From: Dyadobacter sp. CY356
GTDB taxonomy: Bacteria > Bacteroidota > Bacteroidia > Cytophagales > Spirosomataceae
Assembly: GCF_021440195.1 (NCBI RefSeq)
Contig: NZ_JAJTSZ010000003.1
Location: 186,001-250,000 of the forward strand
Length of the DNA stretch: 64,000 bases
Direction: 5' to 3'
The position numbers and the translations under genes were made by a program. The notes beneath the pieces were generated by a model. It searched no databases. It was given only the letters and a program-made list of their open reading frames with translations, and was not told the DNA's origin. Below are positions 49,514 to 58,935 of the stretch, in pieces. Position 1 is the first letter of the stretch, and each line of letters begins with the position of its first letter.

Positions 49514-49649
49514 TTCCTGTTTCAGATTAAGATTGGAGGGAATTATTTGAGGAAAACCGGTTGGTAGAATTAAAGGAAATAGAGAAATCAATCGGTGCTG
49601 ACTTCTCTATTTTTATTGTTTTATTTGATGTTTCGCTGGCCGGGTAATC

Positions 49650-50984
49650 TTATACGATGAGACTATCCAGAGCAGCTCTTACATTATCAAACTCGAATCG
49701 TGCCAACTCGTTATCCATACGCGCCTTGATCAGATCATTCTGCAAATTCCCGATACTACCTTCATGCGAATGTTTCAATTCCCGCGGCGCAACATAACTT
49801 CCGTCACCAATTTCTGCACCAACCTGGCGGTATGCGTCACGGAATGGAACGCCACTAATGACCAGTTCATTCACACGCTCCACACTGAATAATAGATCAT
49901 ATTTCGGATCATCCAGCAGGTTTTGTTTCACTTTAATATTTTCCAACATAAAAGCGGCAATATCCAGACAATCCAGAATTTCGTCAAAAGCCGGCATCAG
50001 GATTTCTTTCAGCAGCTGCATATCACGGTGATATCCCGAAGGAAGATTGCTCAAAACCATGGTAATTTCCATAGGTAAAGCTTTCATACGGTTTGTTTTC
50101 GCGCGTAATAATTCTGCTACATCCGGATTTTTCTTGTGCGGCATGATACTGCTTCCGGTGGTTAAATCATCCGGTAAAACGATAAAACTGAAATTCTGGC
50201 TGTTGTATAAACAAATATCCATTGCAAGGCGGGAAACCGTAGCGGCCAAAGAGGAAATTGCGGTAAGTGCCGCCTGCTCTGTACGCCCGCGACTCATTTG
50301 TGCATATACCACGTTGTGATGCATACCTTCAAATCCCAGCAATTCGGTAGTCAGTGTACGATTTAAAGGAAACGAAGAACCATAACCTGCGCCGGATCCC
50401 AGCGGATTTCTATTAGCTAAGCGGTAAGCTGCATTCAATTGGATCACATCATCAATCAAACCCTCGGCATAAGCACCAAACCACAAACCAAAAGAAGATG
50501 GCATGGCAATCTGCAAATGTGTATAACCTGGAAGAAGATCATTTTTATGCTCCTCCGATTTGCTGATTAATACATCAAAAAGTTTTTCCGTAGCCTGAAC
50601 GACCTGAAATAAACGGTCGCGTGTATATAGTTTCATATCAACCAAAACCTGGTCGTTACGGGAACGCCCGCTATGAATTTTCTTGCCAATATCGCCCAAT
50701 TTGCGCGTCAGCATCAGTTCAACCTGTGAATGAACATCTTCCACGCCATCTTCGATTATAAAATCGCCTTGCTGGATTTGGGCATAAATTTCAATCAGTT
50801 CTGCTTTCAGCGCAGTAAGATCTTCCGCTGTAAGTAAACCGATTGTTTCAAGCATTGTCGCATGGGCAAGATTGCCAAGTACGTCGAATTCGGCAAGATG
50901 TAAATCCATTTCACGATCGCGACCGACAGTGAAACGTTCTATTTTTTCAGAAGTAACGGTATTTTCTTTTTGCCAGAGTTTCAA
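49650..50984 (-). CDS. argH: Argininosuccinate lyase
   Basis: ArgH splits argininosuccinate to arginine and fumarate. The 444 residues contain the fumarase/lyase signature TGSSIMPHKKNPDVAELLRA with the catalytic serine, plus HSGRSRNDQVLVDMKLYTRD and PGYTHLQIAMPSSFGLWFGA. The length is normal. It is alone; the upstream gap contains the inverted-repeat element at 51132-51240. Confidence 0.97.
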   Translation of the reverse strand: MKLWQKENTVTSEKIERFTVGRDREMDLHLAEFDVLGNLAHATMLETIGLLTAEDLTALKAELIEIYAQIQQGDFIIEDGVEDVHSQVELMLTRKLGDIGKKIHSGRSRNDQVLVDMKLYTRDRLFQVVQATEKLFDVLISKSEEHKNDLLPGYTHLQIAMPSSFGLWFGAYAEGLIDDVIQLNAAYRLANRNPLGSGAGYGSSFPLNRTLTTELLGFEGMHHNVVYAQMSRGRTEQAALTAISSLAATVSRLAMDICLYNSQNFSFIVLPDDLTTGSSIMPHKKNPDVAELLRAKTNRMKALPMEITMVLSNLPSGYHRDMQLLKEILMPAFDEILDCLDIAAFMLENIKVKQNLLDDPKYDLLFSVERVNELVISGVPFRDAYRQVGAEIGDGSYVAPRELKHSHEGSIGNLQNDLIKARMDNELARFEFDNVRAALDSLIV

Positions 50985-51002
50985 AATCAGTAGACGAATT
51001 AT

Positions 51003-51047
51003 GGTTACACAGAGGTACGCAGCGTTGGAAAGAGAAACACAGAGGTA
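51003..51047. repeat. Two partial ACACAGAGGTA repeat units
   Basis: ACACAGAGGTA occurs at 51007-51017 and 51037-51047. The longer string GGTTACACAGAGG (51003-51015) recurs at 51133-51145 inside the neighbouring inverted-repeat element, so this looks like a degraded half copy of it. Confidence 0.55.
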
Positions 51048-51131
51048 TTAATCCCGGTCAATCATGCGCTTTATGCTACAAATTTACAATCAATTGAGGA
51101 AACGGTGGGAAATTGAGAAAGTTATTTTCTT

Positions 51132-51240
51132 AGGTTACACAGAGGACCACAGAGTTAAGGGGAGGTACACAGAGTTTATTTTGAGATAAAAAGAAAACTC
51201 TGTGTCCCTCTTATTACCTCAGTGGTTCTCTGTGTAACCT
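51132..51240. repeat. 109-bp inverted-repeat element
   Basis: The ends AGGTTACACAGAG (51132-51144) and CTCTGTGTAACCT (51228-51240) are perfect complements. An inner pair ACACAGAGTTT (51167-51177) / AAACTCTGTGT (51195-51205) is also perfect, so nearly the whole element folds into one hairpin with bulges. It has no coding capacity. This is the build of a REP/MITE-type repeat. It lies between argH and the NlpC/P60 gene, 16 bases downstream of the latter. Confidence 0.75.
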
Positions 51241-51255
51241 GTAAACAGTACAATA

Positions 51256-51762
51256 TCAGTTAATCATTCGCCGGATGGCTACGAAGCGTTTTTGGTAGTA
51301 ATCAGCACTCAGCAGATCGTAGCGCACGCCACCATTCCATGCAGAGTGTATAAAGCGCACATATCCCGGCGCGATTTCAGTAATAATACCGACATGCCCA
51401 ACACGGGAATCTTTGGAACTATGGCCTTTAAAGAAAATCAAATCACCTTTGCGGGCATTTGAAAGATTTACTTCTTCACCTTTTTCAGATTGAGCGGCAC
51501 TTGAATGTGGCAAAAGAATATCCCACTTGCTGAAACAATAGCGGACAAAACCGGAGCAGTCAAAACCTTTTTTGGAAGTGCCACCGGAGCGGTAACGGAT
51601 ATGAAGATGTTTATCAGCGAAAGAGACCAGGGATTCAATTGGATTGAGCGTATCAGCAGCTGTTTTTGGAGGATTCAGTGATTTTGAATTAGCAGTATTA
51701 CCAAGTAAAAAAGCACAAAAGAACAAGCTTAAAATGACGGTACGTTGAATCAAATTTTGCAT
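51256..51762 (-). CDS. NlpC/P60 (C40) family cell-wall hydrolase
   Basis: Start at 51762 gives 168 residues with a signal peptide (QRTVILSLFFCAFLLGNTA); the frame is open 13 codons further. The catalytic Cys is in KKGFDCSGFVRYCFSK, the first His in RVGHVGIITEIAPG, and the third residue is the His of RFIHSAWNGGVRYD. The enzyme cleaves peptide cross-links of peptidoglycan. There is no extra binding domain. The 3' end is 16 bases from the inverted-repeat element. Confidence 0.9.
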   Translation of the reverse strand: MQNLIQRTVILSLFFCAFLLGNTANSKSLNPPKTAADTLNPIESLVSFADKHLHIRYRSGGTSKKGFDCSGFVRYCFSKWDILLPHSSAAQSEKGEEVNLSNARKGDLIFFKGHSSKDSRVGHVGIITEIAPGYVRFIHSAWNGGVRYDLLSADYYQKRFVAIRRMIN

Positions 51763-51993
51763 CCAGATTGGTTTAGGTTCTGATATTAAAACATATCTCA
51801 ATAGAAAATATTGTGTTTCCTACTAAATACGTTAGAAGTTTAAAGATAAGAAGGTTTTGGCATTTAAGAAATTTTATAAAATTAAGATTTTGTGAACTTT
51901 GTTATTTTGCTTGCTAAGCTGTTAACAGTCAGTCTATTTATGATTCTATTGGTCAATCATACAGATAAGCTTCATTACCCCCATCTTTTTTCC

Positions 51994-52001
51994 TATTTTT
52001 G
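51994..52001 (+). promoter_or_regulatory. -7 element (TATTTTTG) of purM
   Basis: TATTTTTG fits TAnnTTTG and lies 42 bases before the purM start. The -33 part is not clear. Confidence 0.45.
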
Positions 52002-52043
52002 TGCCCTTCAATAAGAAAATTTAGAATTAACCATACTTAACGC

Positions 52044-53216
52044 ATGGAAACCACCGACCGTTATTTGCAACGCGGCGTATCTGCATCGAAAGAGGACGTA
52101 CACAAGGCAATCGAGAATATTGACAAAGGGTTATATCCAAAAGCTTTTTGCAAAATTGTTCCTGATACGCTCGCCGGAGATCCGGAATATTGCACCATTA
52201 TGCACGCGGACGGAGCGGGTACCAAAACCTCGCTGGCTTACCTTTACTGGAAAGAAACCGGTGATATTTCCGTTTGGAAAGGTATTGCGCAGGATGCTAT
52301 TGTGATGAATACGGATGATTTATTATGTGTTGGCGCCACAGGCCCGATGCTTTATTCATCCACAATTGACAGAAATAAAAACAGAATTCCTGGTGAAGTG
52401 ATCGCTCAGGTGATCAACGGCGCGGAGGAAATTCTGGAAATGCTGCGCAGTTATGGTGTTGAAATATACAGTACGGGTGGAGAAACGGCCGATGTTGGAG
52501 ATCTGGTACGCACGGTAACAGTGAATAGCACGGTTATCGCCAGAATGAAAAGATCAGAAGTGGTTGATAATGCCAATATCAAAGCCGGTGACGTTATCGT
52601 TGGACTTGCTTCTTATGGCCAGTCGAACTATGAAACTTCTTACAATGGAGGTATGGGCAGCAATGGATTAACTTCTGCCCGTCATGACGTATTAGGTAAA
52701 TATCTTGTTGAAAAATATCCTGAGAGTTTTGACCCAGAGGTTAATAACGATTTGATTTACAGCGGTTCAAAAAAACTGACTGATTCTGTGGAAGGCACAG
52801 ATTTAAACGTTGGACAATTAATTCTTTCTCCCACCAGAACCTATGCTCCGGTGGCAAAAGCATTACTTGATGAACTTCGGCCACAGATTCATGGAATGGT
52901 ACATTGCAGCGGTGGTGCGCAAACCAAGATTTTGCATTTCATTGATAATCTGCACATTATAAAAGATAATCTGCTTCCTGTTCCACCACTTTTCAAATTG
53001 ATACAGGAGGAAAGTGGTACGTCATGGCAGGAAATGTATAAAGTATTTAATATGGGTCACCGTTTGGAAATTTATTTGTCGGAAGAAAACGCGGCCCGTG
53101 TTATTGAAATATCACAATCATTTGGTATTGAGGCACAAATCATTGGCAGGGTAGAAGCATCGCCCGTTAAGAAATTGACGATTTCGAGTGAGGCCGGGAC
53201 TTTTTATTATGAATAA
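52044..53216 (+). CDS. purM: Phosphoribosylformylglycinamidine cyclo-ligase (AIR synthetase)
   Basis: PurM closes the imidazole ring in purine synthesis with ATP. The 390-residue protein has TTDRYLQRGVSASKEDVHKA, IMHADGAGTKTSLAYLYW, IVMNTDDLLCVGATGPMLYS, YSTGGETADVGDLVRTVTVN and HCSGGAQTKIL. It is about 45 residues longer than the E. coli enzyme, as is common in Bacteroidota. It is a single-gene unit with a promoter element and a terminator. Confidence 0.93.
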   Translation: METTDRYLQRGVSASKEDVHKAIENIDKGLYPKAFCKIVPDTLAGDPEYCTIMHADGAGTKTSLAYLYWKETGDISVWKGIAQDAIVMNTDDLLCVGATGPMLYSSTIDRNKNRIPGEVIAQVINGAEEILEMLRSYGVEIYSTGGETADVGDLVRTVTVNSTVIARMKRSEVVDNANIKAGDVIVGLASYGQSNYETSYNGGMGSNGLTSARHDVLGKYLVEKYPESFDPEVNNDLIYSGSKKLTDSVEGTDLNVGQLILSPTRTYAPVAKALLDELRPQIHGMVHCSGGAQTKILHFIDNLHIIKDNLLPVPPLFKLIQEESGTSWQEMYKVFNMGHRLEIYLSEENAARVIEISQSFGIEAQIIGRVEASPVKKLTISSEAGTFYYE

Positions 53217-53251
53217 AAATATTTTAGTTTAAAAGTTTTAAGACATTTTCA

Positions 53252-53292
53252 GGGGTTTATATCAAAATTGTTTTTGGTATAAACCCTTTTTT
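53252..53292 (+). terminator. Intrinsic terminator of purM
   Basis: GGGTTTATA (53253-53261) and TATAAACCC (53278-53286) form a nine-base stem, then TTTTTT to 53292; the stop codon is 36 bases upstream. Confidence 0.9.
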
Positions 53293-53447
53293 ATTGATAT
53301 AAATACAGATTTTTTCAACAATGATGGTTTGTTACCACGATTAATTGTTTTGTGTAAACCACTGATAACAAGGTTTCTCTGGAATCCTGGCATAGATGTT
53401 ATAAAACTAATTTTACAAATTTATGCTCACCGTCAACTTCATCAACC

Positions 53448-55163
53448 ATGGAAAACTTCGACCTGAAAAAGAGGGCTTTCAATTTTGCTGCCTTGCTGTT
53501 TATCGTTTCGCTACTTTGTAATTCTCAGGTTTATTCCCAGCCAACCATTTATTTTAGGTCCGTCATTTCAAGTGGACTGAGCTCGCCCATACAACTCGTC
53601 AATGCTGGTGACGGAACCAATAGAATTTTTATTGTTGAAAAAACCGGTGCTATTAAAGTATTTAGCGCAACTTATGCTCCACTCGGGACTTTTTTGACAG
53701 TTGCCGGAATTTTGACGACAGGTGAGCAAGGTTTGCTAAGTCTGGCTTTTCATCCAAACTATGCTACAAACGGGTTGTTTTTTGTTTACTATACCAATGG
53801 GGAAGGAAACCTTGAAATTGCCCGTTATAAAATAAGTGCCGGAAGCCAGAATATCGCTGATCCTGCATCCAAGCTGGTTGTGCTTACGGTGCCTCATCCG
53901 GGGGAAGAAAATCATAATGGCGGGGAATTGCATTTTGGAAAAGACGGGAATTTGTATCTTTCAATCGGTGATGGAGGTGGAGGCAATGATCCGGACAATA
54001 ACGCTCAGGATCCTGCGAAATTACTTGGCAAAATTCTCAGAATCACGGTTAGCACGACGGATACCGGACTTCCATATACAACTCCTTCTGATAATCCTTA
54101 TCCGGTTGGAAGTATTACAAAAAATGAAGTTTACGCAACAGGGCTGAGAAATCCGTTTCGTTGGAGTTTTGATAGTGAAACAGGTGATATGTGGATTGGA
54201 GATGTAGGGCAATCAGCTTTTGAGGAAATTAATTATCGAACTACCTCCACCACATCCGGCGCTAATTATGGATGGGGTTGTTATGAAGGAGATGCCATAC
54301 ATAACAGTGCTGATTGTATTGATGGTGCACAATATCATTTCCCTGTGCATAAGTATGCGACAAACAGCGCAGCCGGAAGTTCGGTCGTTGGCGGGGTTGT
54401 TTACAGAGGTGCAAAATATCCTGAGATGCAGGGCTATTATGTTGGCGGGGATTTTTATTCAGGCAATATTCACATCGTGGGGCCAGTAAGCGGAACCGTT
54501 GCAACAACTGTTCAAACATCCTCTATTACCAATGTCGCGGATTTTGGAGAGGCCGAAAATGGCGAAATTTATGCGGTTGCACTCACGTCCGGTATAATCT
54601 ACAATCTGATACCCGAAGATCCTTTGCCTGTGGAGCTTATCAGTTTTAAAGGAGTTTCAGGAAATGAAGGTGTAAGATTGAACTGGAAAACTGCTACGGA
54701 AAAAGATTTCCGCCAGTTCGACATTGAGTATAGTTTGAACGCCAAAACCTTCGCACAAGTTGGTACTGTTTTTCCAAAAGGCGGTCTGACCGGAAGCGAT
54801 TATCAGTTTTTTCATTCCATCAACAATGCGCAAACGCTTTATTATCGTTTGAAAATGGTTGACCAGGATGATTCTTTTAAATACTCTAACATGATCAGTA
54901 TCGCCTCAGGAAATGAAAATCGCAGTGCAAATTTTGTTAGACCATCCCTGATTGAAAGCAAAATTATGCATCTTGTGATTGAAGAACCCTTTAATTCCTT
55001 TGAGTTGGTAAGCGCAAACGGTAATGTTTTGATGAGAAAAGACATTACCAATAAAAAAGGAGACCTGGACGTTCCCATTGAGATGGTATCTTCAGGGATG
55101 TATATTGTCAGGTTGCAGGGAAATGAGCGCAGCTTAAATCAGAAAATTGTGATTATAAAATAA
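53448..55163 (+). CDS. PQQ-dependent sugar dehydrogenase-like protein with type IX sorting domain
   Basis: A 571-residue exported protein with signal peptide (AALLFIVSLLCNSQVYSQ). Residues about 35-390 are the soluble glucose/sorbosone dehydrogenase beta-propeller (YliI type): EQGLLSLAFHPNYATNGLFF, HNGGELHFGKDGNLYLSIGD, YATGLRNPFRWSFDSETGDM. A fibronectin-like section follows (about 395-480; LNWKTATEKDFRQFDIEYSL), and the last 75 residues end in GMYIVRLQGNERSLNQKIVI, a type IX secretion sorting domain. The enzyme would be placed at the cell surface or released and oxidise sugars with PQQ; the sugar is unknown. Confidence 0.92.
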   Translation: MENFDLKKRAFNFAALLFIVSLLCNSQVYSQPTIYFRSVISSGLSSPIQLVNAGDGTNRIFIVEKTGAIKVFSATYAPLGTFLTVAGILTTGEQGLLSLAFHPNYATNGLFFVYYTNGEGNLEIARYKISAGSQNIADPASKLVVLTVPHPGEENHNGGELHFGKDGNLYLSIGDGGGGNDPDNNAQDPAKLLGKILRITVSTTDTGLPYTTPSDNPYPVGSITKNEVYATGLRNPFRWSFDSETGDMWIGDVGQSAFEEINYRTTSTTSGANYGWGCYEGDAIHNSADCIDGAQYHFPVHKYATNSAAGSSVVGGVVYRGAKYPEMQGYYVGGDFYSGNIHIVGPVSGTVATTVQTSSITNVADFGEAENGEIYAVALTSGIIYNLIPEDPLPVELISFKGVSGNEGVRLNWKTATEKDFRQFDIEYSLNAKTFAQVGTVFPKGGLTGSDYQFFHSINNAQTLYYRLKMVDQDDSFKYSNMISIASGNENRSANFVRPSLIESKIMHLVIEEPFNSFELVSANGNVLMRKDITNKKGDLDVPIEMVSSGMYIVRLQGNERSLNQKIVIIK

Positions 55164-55191
55164 GCGTCTGATTGTTTACATTATTAATCCA

Positions 55192-55236
55192 AAACCATCA
55201 ATATTATGCTCATAGGCATTTATTGATGGTTTTTTC
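55192..55236 (+). terminator. Intrinsic terminator of the sugar dehydrogenase gene
   Basis: AAAACCATCAATA (55192-55204) pairs with TATTGATGGTTTT (55222-55234) around a 17-base loop, followed by a short T-run; it starts 28 bases after the stop codon. Confidence 0.88.
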
Positions 55237-55300
55237 ACAAAAAAGAAAATTAACTTAGGATCAAAATTTTTGTCAGCTGGAAATTAATTTCTTTAACTAA

Positions 55301-55328
55301 AAATATAACTAATAAATTAGTTATATTT
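55301..55328 (+). promoter_or_regulatory. 12-bp perfect palindrome (operator candidate) over the -7 element
   Basis: AAATATAACTAA (55301-55312) and TTAGTTATATTT (55317-55328) are perfect complements with a four-base centre. The right arm overlaps TATTTTTG (55324-55331), a TAnnTTTG-type -7 element, so a dimeric repressor bound here would block the promoter of the WG-repeat gene. Confidence 0.55.
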
Positions 55329-55371
55329 TTGATCTGATATGATTTCCTTTTTTTCTATAAAATCTAAATTT

Positions 55372-56697
55372 ATGATTGCCGGAAATAATAAGTTTTTCAT
55401 GTTTTTAATTTTTCTGAGTACATGCTTTTTTGTGAAAGCAAATGCCGCGGAAAATCCGGAATGGCTAAAAAAATATCAGGAACATGAGCAATTTGGTCAT
55501 GTATATGTTGTTAAAACGATCGAAAGATCAAGTGGTTCGTATGCCAGTTTTCTGGTAGATAAAAACGGGAACAAACTTACTCCGGCTTATCGGGATATTG
55601 GTAAATTTTCAAACGGATTGGCTGAATTTGTCACTTTTGAAAACCATCAGGGTGCACTGGGAATGCACGGATATATTAACAAAAACGGTACAATAATTAT
55701 TCCGCCAATTTATCGTGGCGCGGGAGAATTTAAAGATGGAATAACTTACGTCATATATCCAAAAGGAAAGCAATTTGGGCTGACTTATCTGGATTCATTA
55801 GGCAAGGAAATCTATAAAATACCAGTCGAATTGTTTCCAAACGATTTTTTGATCGGCAAATGTAAAGCAGCTTACGTCGCTTACCATGATTGCCAGGAGG
55901 ATTTTATGTGGGATGTCAACGGAAACCTGACCACTTTAAACTGGAACTTTGGCAGGTATACCGAGATAGATATCAAAAAAGCAAAAGAGCCTTTTCGTTT
56001 TTATTACCATGGAAAATTTGGGATTGTCGATAAAAACCTGATCCTGCGTGTCCCCGTTGCGCTTGATGATATTGACCTGATCTATAAACATTCCGGGCGT
56101 GGTTTGGCAAGGGTTAAGTACGGAAACAAGTTTGGATATGTAAGTTCAAAAACGGGAGAAATTGTGATTCCGTTTTTATATGATGATACACAAAAGCCAT
56201 CTCTTGGACGCTATTGGGTGAAAAAAGGGAATAAATGGGGCTGCATCAATAAAAAAGGTGAAGTCGTAATTCCATTTTTATATGATTACGCCGGCCGCTT
56301 TATGGATGAAAACCGCGCTTCTGTTTCTCTGAATGGAAAGTTTGGTCATATTGATACCACAGGTAAAATTACTACGCCAATTATTTACCAATCTGCTTCC
56401 TATTTCAAACATGGCGTAGCGATGATCCAGCTGAATGATAAATACGCATATATTGATACCACGGGCAAAGTGATTACCAAAACCTGGTTTAGCGAGGCAG
56501 AACCTTTCCGTGAAGATATGGTGGTGACTGAAAAGTATGGTATTTTCTACGATATGTCGCCGGATGGTACCTTTCAGTTTAAAGGATTTTCTTCCGCCTG
56601 GCGTGCTACGCTGATTATGTTCCTACTGATTGTTCTGGCCTATTTTCCTGTAAAATTTATTTCCCGCACTAATAGGAGTAAGGCTGAAAGAAAATAA
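55372..56697 (+). CDS. WG-repeat protein, exported and membrane-bound
   Basis: Start at 55372 is chosen because the promoter element at 55324-55331 would leave almost no leader before the ATG at 55339. The protein has a signal peptide (FFMFLIFLSTCFFVKANAA), then about nine WG/KWG-type repeats of 25-45 residues (FLVDKNGNKLTPAYRDIGKF, GYVSSKTGEIVIPFLYDDTQ, GCINKKGEVVIPFLYDYAGR, GHIDTTGKITTPIIYQSASY, AYIDTTGKVITKTWFSEAEP) and a C-terminal membrane helix (LIMFLLIVLAYFPVKFIS) ending in basic residues. WG-repeat proteins are thought to be protein-binding modules; the role here is unknown. Confidence 0.85.
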   Translation: MIAGNNKFFMFLIFLSTCFFVKANAAENPEWLKKYQEHEQFGHVYVVKTIERSSGSYASFLVDKNGNKLTPAYRDIGKFSNGLAEFVTFENHQGALGMHGYINKNGTIIIPPIYRGAGEFKDGITYVIYPKGKQFGLTYLDSLGKEIYKIPVELFPNDFLIGKCKAAYVAYHDCQEDFMWDVNGNLTTLNWNFGRYTEIDIKKAKEPFRFYYHGKFGIVDKNLILRVPVALDDIDLIYKHSGRGLARVKYGNKFGYVSSKTGEIVIPFLYDDTQKPSLGRYWVKKGNKWGCINKKGEVVIPFLYDYAGRFMDENRASVSLNGKFGHIDTTGKITTPIIYQSASYFKHGVAMIQLNDKYAYIDTTGKVITKTWFSEAEPFREDMVVTEKYGIFYDMSPDGTFQFKGFSSAWRATLIMFLLIVLAYFPVKFISRTNRSKAERK

Positions 56698-56706
56698 GTT
56701 GAAAGT

Positions 56707-57696
56707 CTATCTTAGAATAGAGTTATCGTCAGTAATCTTCTTCCAGTTTTTGATTTTATCAAAAACATCGGAGGCGGATATACTATCCAGATCTTCTGTT
56801 AGCGTTTGAATGTAACTCACCCTGGGACCAATAGGTCCCCATCTGCCCGCATGTTTTGGCCGGTTTTTTGGAAATAATCCCAGCGTATTGATACCTGTGG
56901 CGGCAGCAAGGTGCATCGGCCCGGTACTCCCGGCAACAAGTCCATCCGTTTTGCTGATAAAAGTTATTAATTGGTCGAGTGGAAGTTTTCCTGTCCAATC
57001 TATTACATGCGAGGGCAATGTTTCAATCCAGGATTGTAACTCAACTTTTTCCTTTTCAGAGCCGGTTATAAAAACGCGGAATTTATCGGGATCCAACAAA
57101 TCAATAAGTTCAGAAAATCTTTTTAAATCCCATTCCAACGCATTTCCATTCGATTTGGGATGCAGGATAATGGTGAATTTATCTGTGTTTAAAAGCTCTG
57201 AAAATGCTTCCGGAAGTTCCGCAAGATGATTAAGCTGGTAATATTCCCATAATTTTTCAGGCACTTTTTTTATTCCAAGCGGTCGGAGAAGACGAAAATG
57301 CAGTCTTGCTTCATGGTCGTCCGATTGTTTTCTTCTCAGCCATACAAGCCTGTTGCATTTAAGCCAATGATAAGGGCGGCTTATTGTTCCAATCCGAATA
57401 GGAATTCCGGCATCCTTGGCCATATCATTCAAATCCTGTTGGGTAATGAGGTGCAAAATGGCATCAAATTTAAACGATCTGATATAAGTAATCTGCTCAT
57501 TTTTTGGCATAGCAGATATTTCATTATAGTCAAGAAACAAGTCCACAGCATCACTCGCATCAACAACCGGCTTGGTATATTTCCTGGCAAGAATGGCTAC
57601 GGTGGAGCCGGGGAAACATTCTTTTATAAAACCGCAAACCGGAAGTGCCAGGATGACATCTCCGATTGCGTCAACGCGAGTAACTAATATATTCAT
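56707..57696 (-). CDS. Glycosyltransferase family 9 (heptosyltransferase-like)
   Basis: A GT-B fold enzyme of 329 residues. The N-terminal half has ILVTRVDAIGDVILALPVCG and YTKPVVDASDAVDLFLDYNE; the C-terminal half has IILHPKSNGNALEWDLKRFS and the nucleotide-sugar site DGLVAGSTGPMHLAAATGIN followed by TLGLFPKNRPKHAGRW. Relatives (WaaC/WaaF) add heptose to the lipopolysaccharide core. It stands alone and converges on the WG gene with a nine-base gap, so a lipopolysaccharide role is probable but not shown. Confidence 0.9.
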   Translation of the reverse strand: MNILVTRVDAIGDVILALPVCGFIKECFPGSTVAILARKYTKPVVDASDAVDLFLDYNEISAMPKNEQITYIRSFKFDAILHLITQQDLNDMAKDAGIPIRIGTISRPYHWLKCNRLVWLRRKQSDDHEARLHFRLLRPLGIKKVPEKLWEYYQLNHLAELPEAFSELLNTDKFTIILHPKSNGNALEWDLKRFSELIDLLDPDKFRVFITGSEKEKVELQSWIETLPSHVIDWTGKLPLDQLITFISKTDGLVAGSTGPMHLAAATGINTLGLFPKNRPKHAGRWGPIGPRVSYIQTLTEDLDSISASDVFDKIKNWKKITDDNSILR

Positions 57697-57945
57697 GCCT
57701 TGGTAAAATCAAGCTTGTTTATGCAAAAATAGATAGGGGAGAAGTGGTTACGAAATTATTTGTCCAAAATAGAGAATATGATAACAATTTTCGCTGGAAC
57801 AGATGTTTCCTGTTATGTATTTTGTATTAATAACGAAAAGTTATCTAACCTGGTAAGCAGGTGGAAATTTTCTTTTCTATCTTGTTAGTAATTTGCATAA
57901 GAACCAGTTTGTTCACCAGGAAACTAATCCTAACGTACTTTTACA

Positions 57946-58935
57946 GTGAGTAAAAAAACTATTTTTTTCAGGGCATTTATCTTTTGCCTGATGGTTTATT
58001 TTTCTTCTGCATGCAGCAAAAAACCTATAACGGCAAGCACCTCAACATCCATTTTCCGTGTTATAGGTTATTTGCCTGGCCGGGAAAACTTAGTACAGTC
58101 TGCAAATACAATTGATTACGGTAAAATTACACATCTGAATATTGCATTTATCAATCCTGATTCTGCCGGAAATTTGCAGGGAACAGAAAACCTGAAAGCT
58201 GTTGCCGCGATTGCGCATTCAAAAGATGTTAAAATAATGGTTTCCATTGGCGGAGGCAGTGCTCCCAAATATTACCCCTCATTTTTAATTGGAGAAAAAA
58301 AGACAAAATTAATTGCCGATCTGGTAAAACTGGCTGTTGAAAATAATCTGGATGGAATTGATGTGGATCTCGAAGGTGATTTGATTGATACCAATTATGA
58401 GAACTTTGTCATTGATCTGGCTGCGCAGTTGAAACTGAAAAACAAAATGATTACCGCTGCTATCGCTACTGCTTACAAAGATCAGTTCACAGATAAGGCT
58501 TTGTCGCAATTCGATTTTGTTAATATCATGTCTTATGACAGAACCGGACCGTGGAATCTTGCAAAACCCGGTCCGCATGCACCTTACGATATGGCCGTTG
58601 AAGATGTTGAATACTGGAATAAAACGCGGGGCATTGCAAAAGAAAAACTGAGTCTGGGCGTTCCCTTTTATGGATATGGTTTTGGAGGAACAGCACCTGA
58701 AAGTATTTCCTGGAAAAGTCTTTTGCTCACTTACCCGGATGCCATTCAAATGGATGAATTCAACGTAAACGGCGGTGCAATCTATTACAACGGGATTCCT
58801 ACAATTCGTAAAAAAACTACATTGGCTTTGGAAAAAACCGGCGGTATTATGATCTGGCAATTATTACAGGATGACAATGGTCCGCAATCGCTTCTGGGAA
58901 ATATTCATGATGTTATACAGTCCAGCGGGAAATAA
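57946..58935 (+). CDS. GH18 family glycoside hydrolase, lipoprotein
   Basis: The GTG at 57946 is the only start that gives a full signal peptide (IFFRAFIFCLMVYFSSACS; Cys at 23 probably lipidated). The GH18 site DxxDxDxE is intact at D136-G-I-D-V-D-L-E143, with E143 as the acid; VSIGGG (about 104-109) and FVNIMSYDRTGPW are further family motifs, and WQLLQDD closes the barrel. It probably cleaves chitin- or GlcNAc-type polymers at the surface or in the periplasm; other GH18 substrates such as N-glycans are possible. Its stop overlaps the start of the DUF4369 gene (TAATG). Confidence 0.9.
   Translation: MSKKTIFFRAFIFCLMVYFSSACSKKPITASTSTSIFRVIGYLPGRENLVQSANTIDYGKITHLNIAFINPDSAGNLQGTENLKAVAAIAHSKDVKIMVSIGGGSAPKYYPSFLIGEKKTKLIADLVKLAVENNLDGIDVDLEGDLIDTNYENFVIDLAAQLKLKNKMITAAIATAYKDQFTDKALSQFDFVNIMSYDRTGPWNLAKPGPHAPYDMAVEDVEYWNKTRGIAKEKLSLGVPFYGYGFGGTAPESISWKSLLLTYPDAIQMDEFNVNGGAIYYNGIPTIRKKTTLALEKTGGIMIWQLLQDDNGPQSLLGNIHDVIQSSGK

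Noticed and set aside
51003..51240. CRISPR-like spacing of ACACAGAG repeats
   Set aside because: The units are uneven, partly inverted and without spacers of constant length; no cas genes are near.
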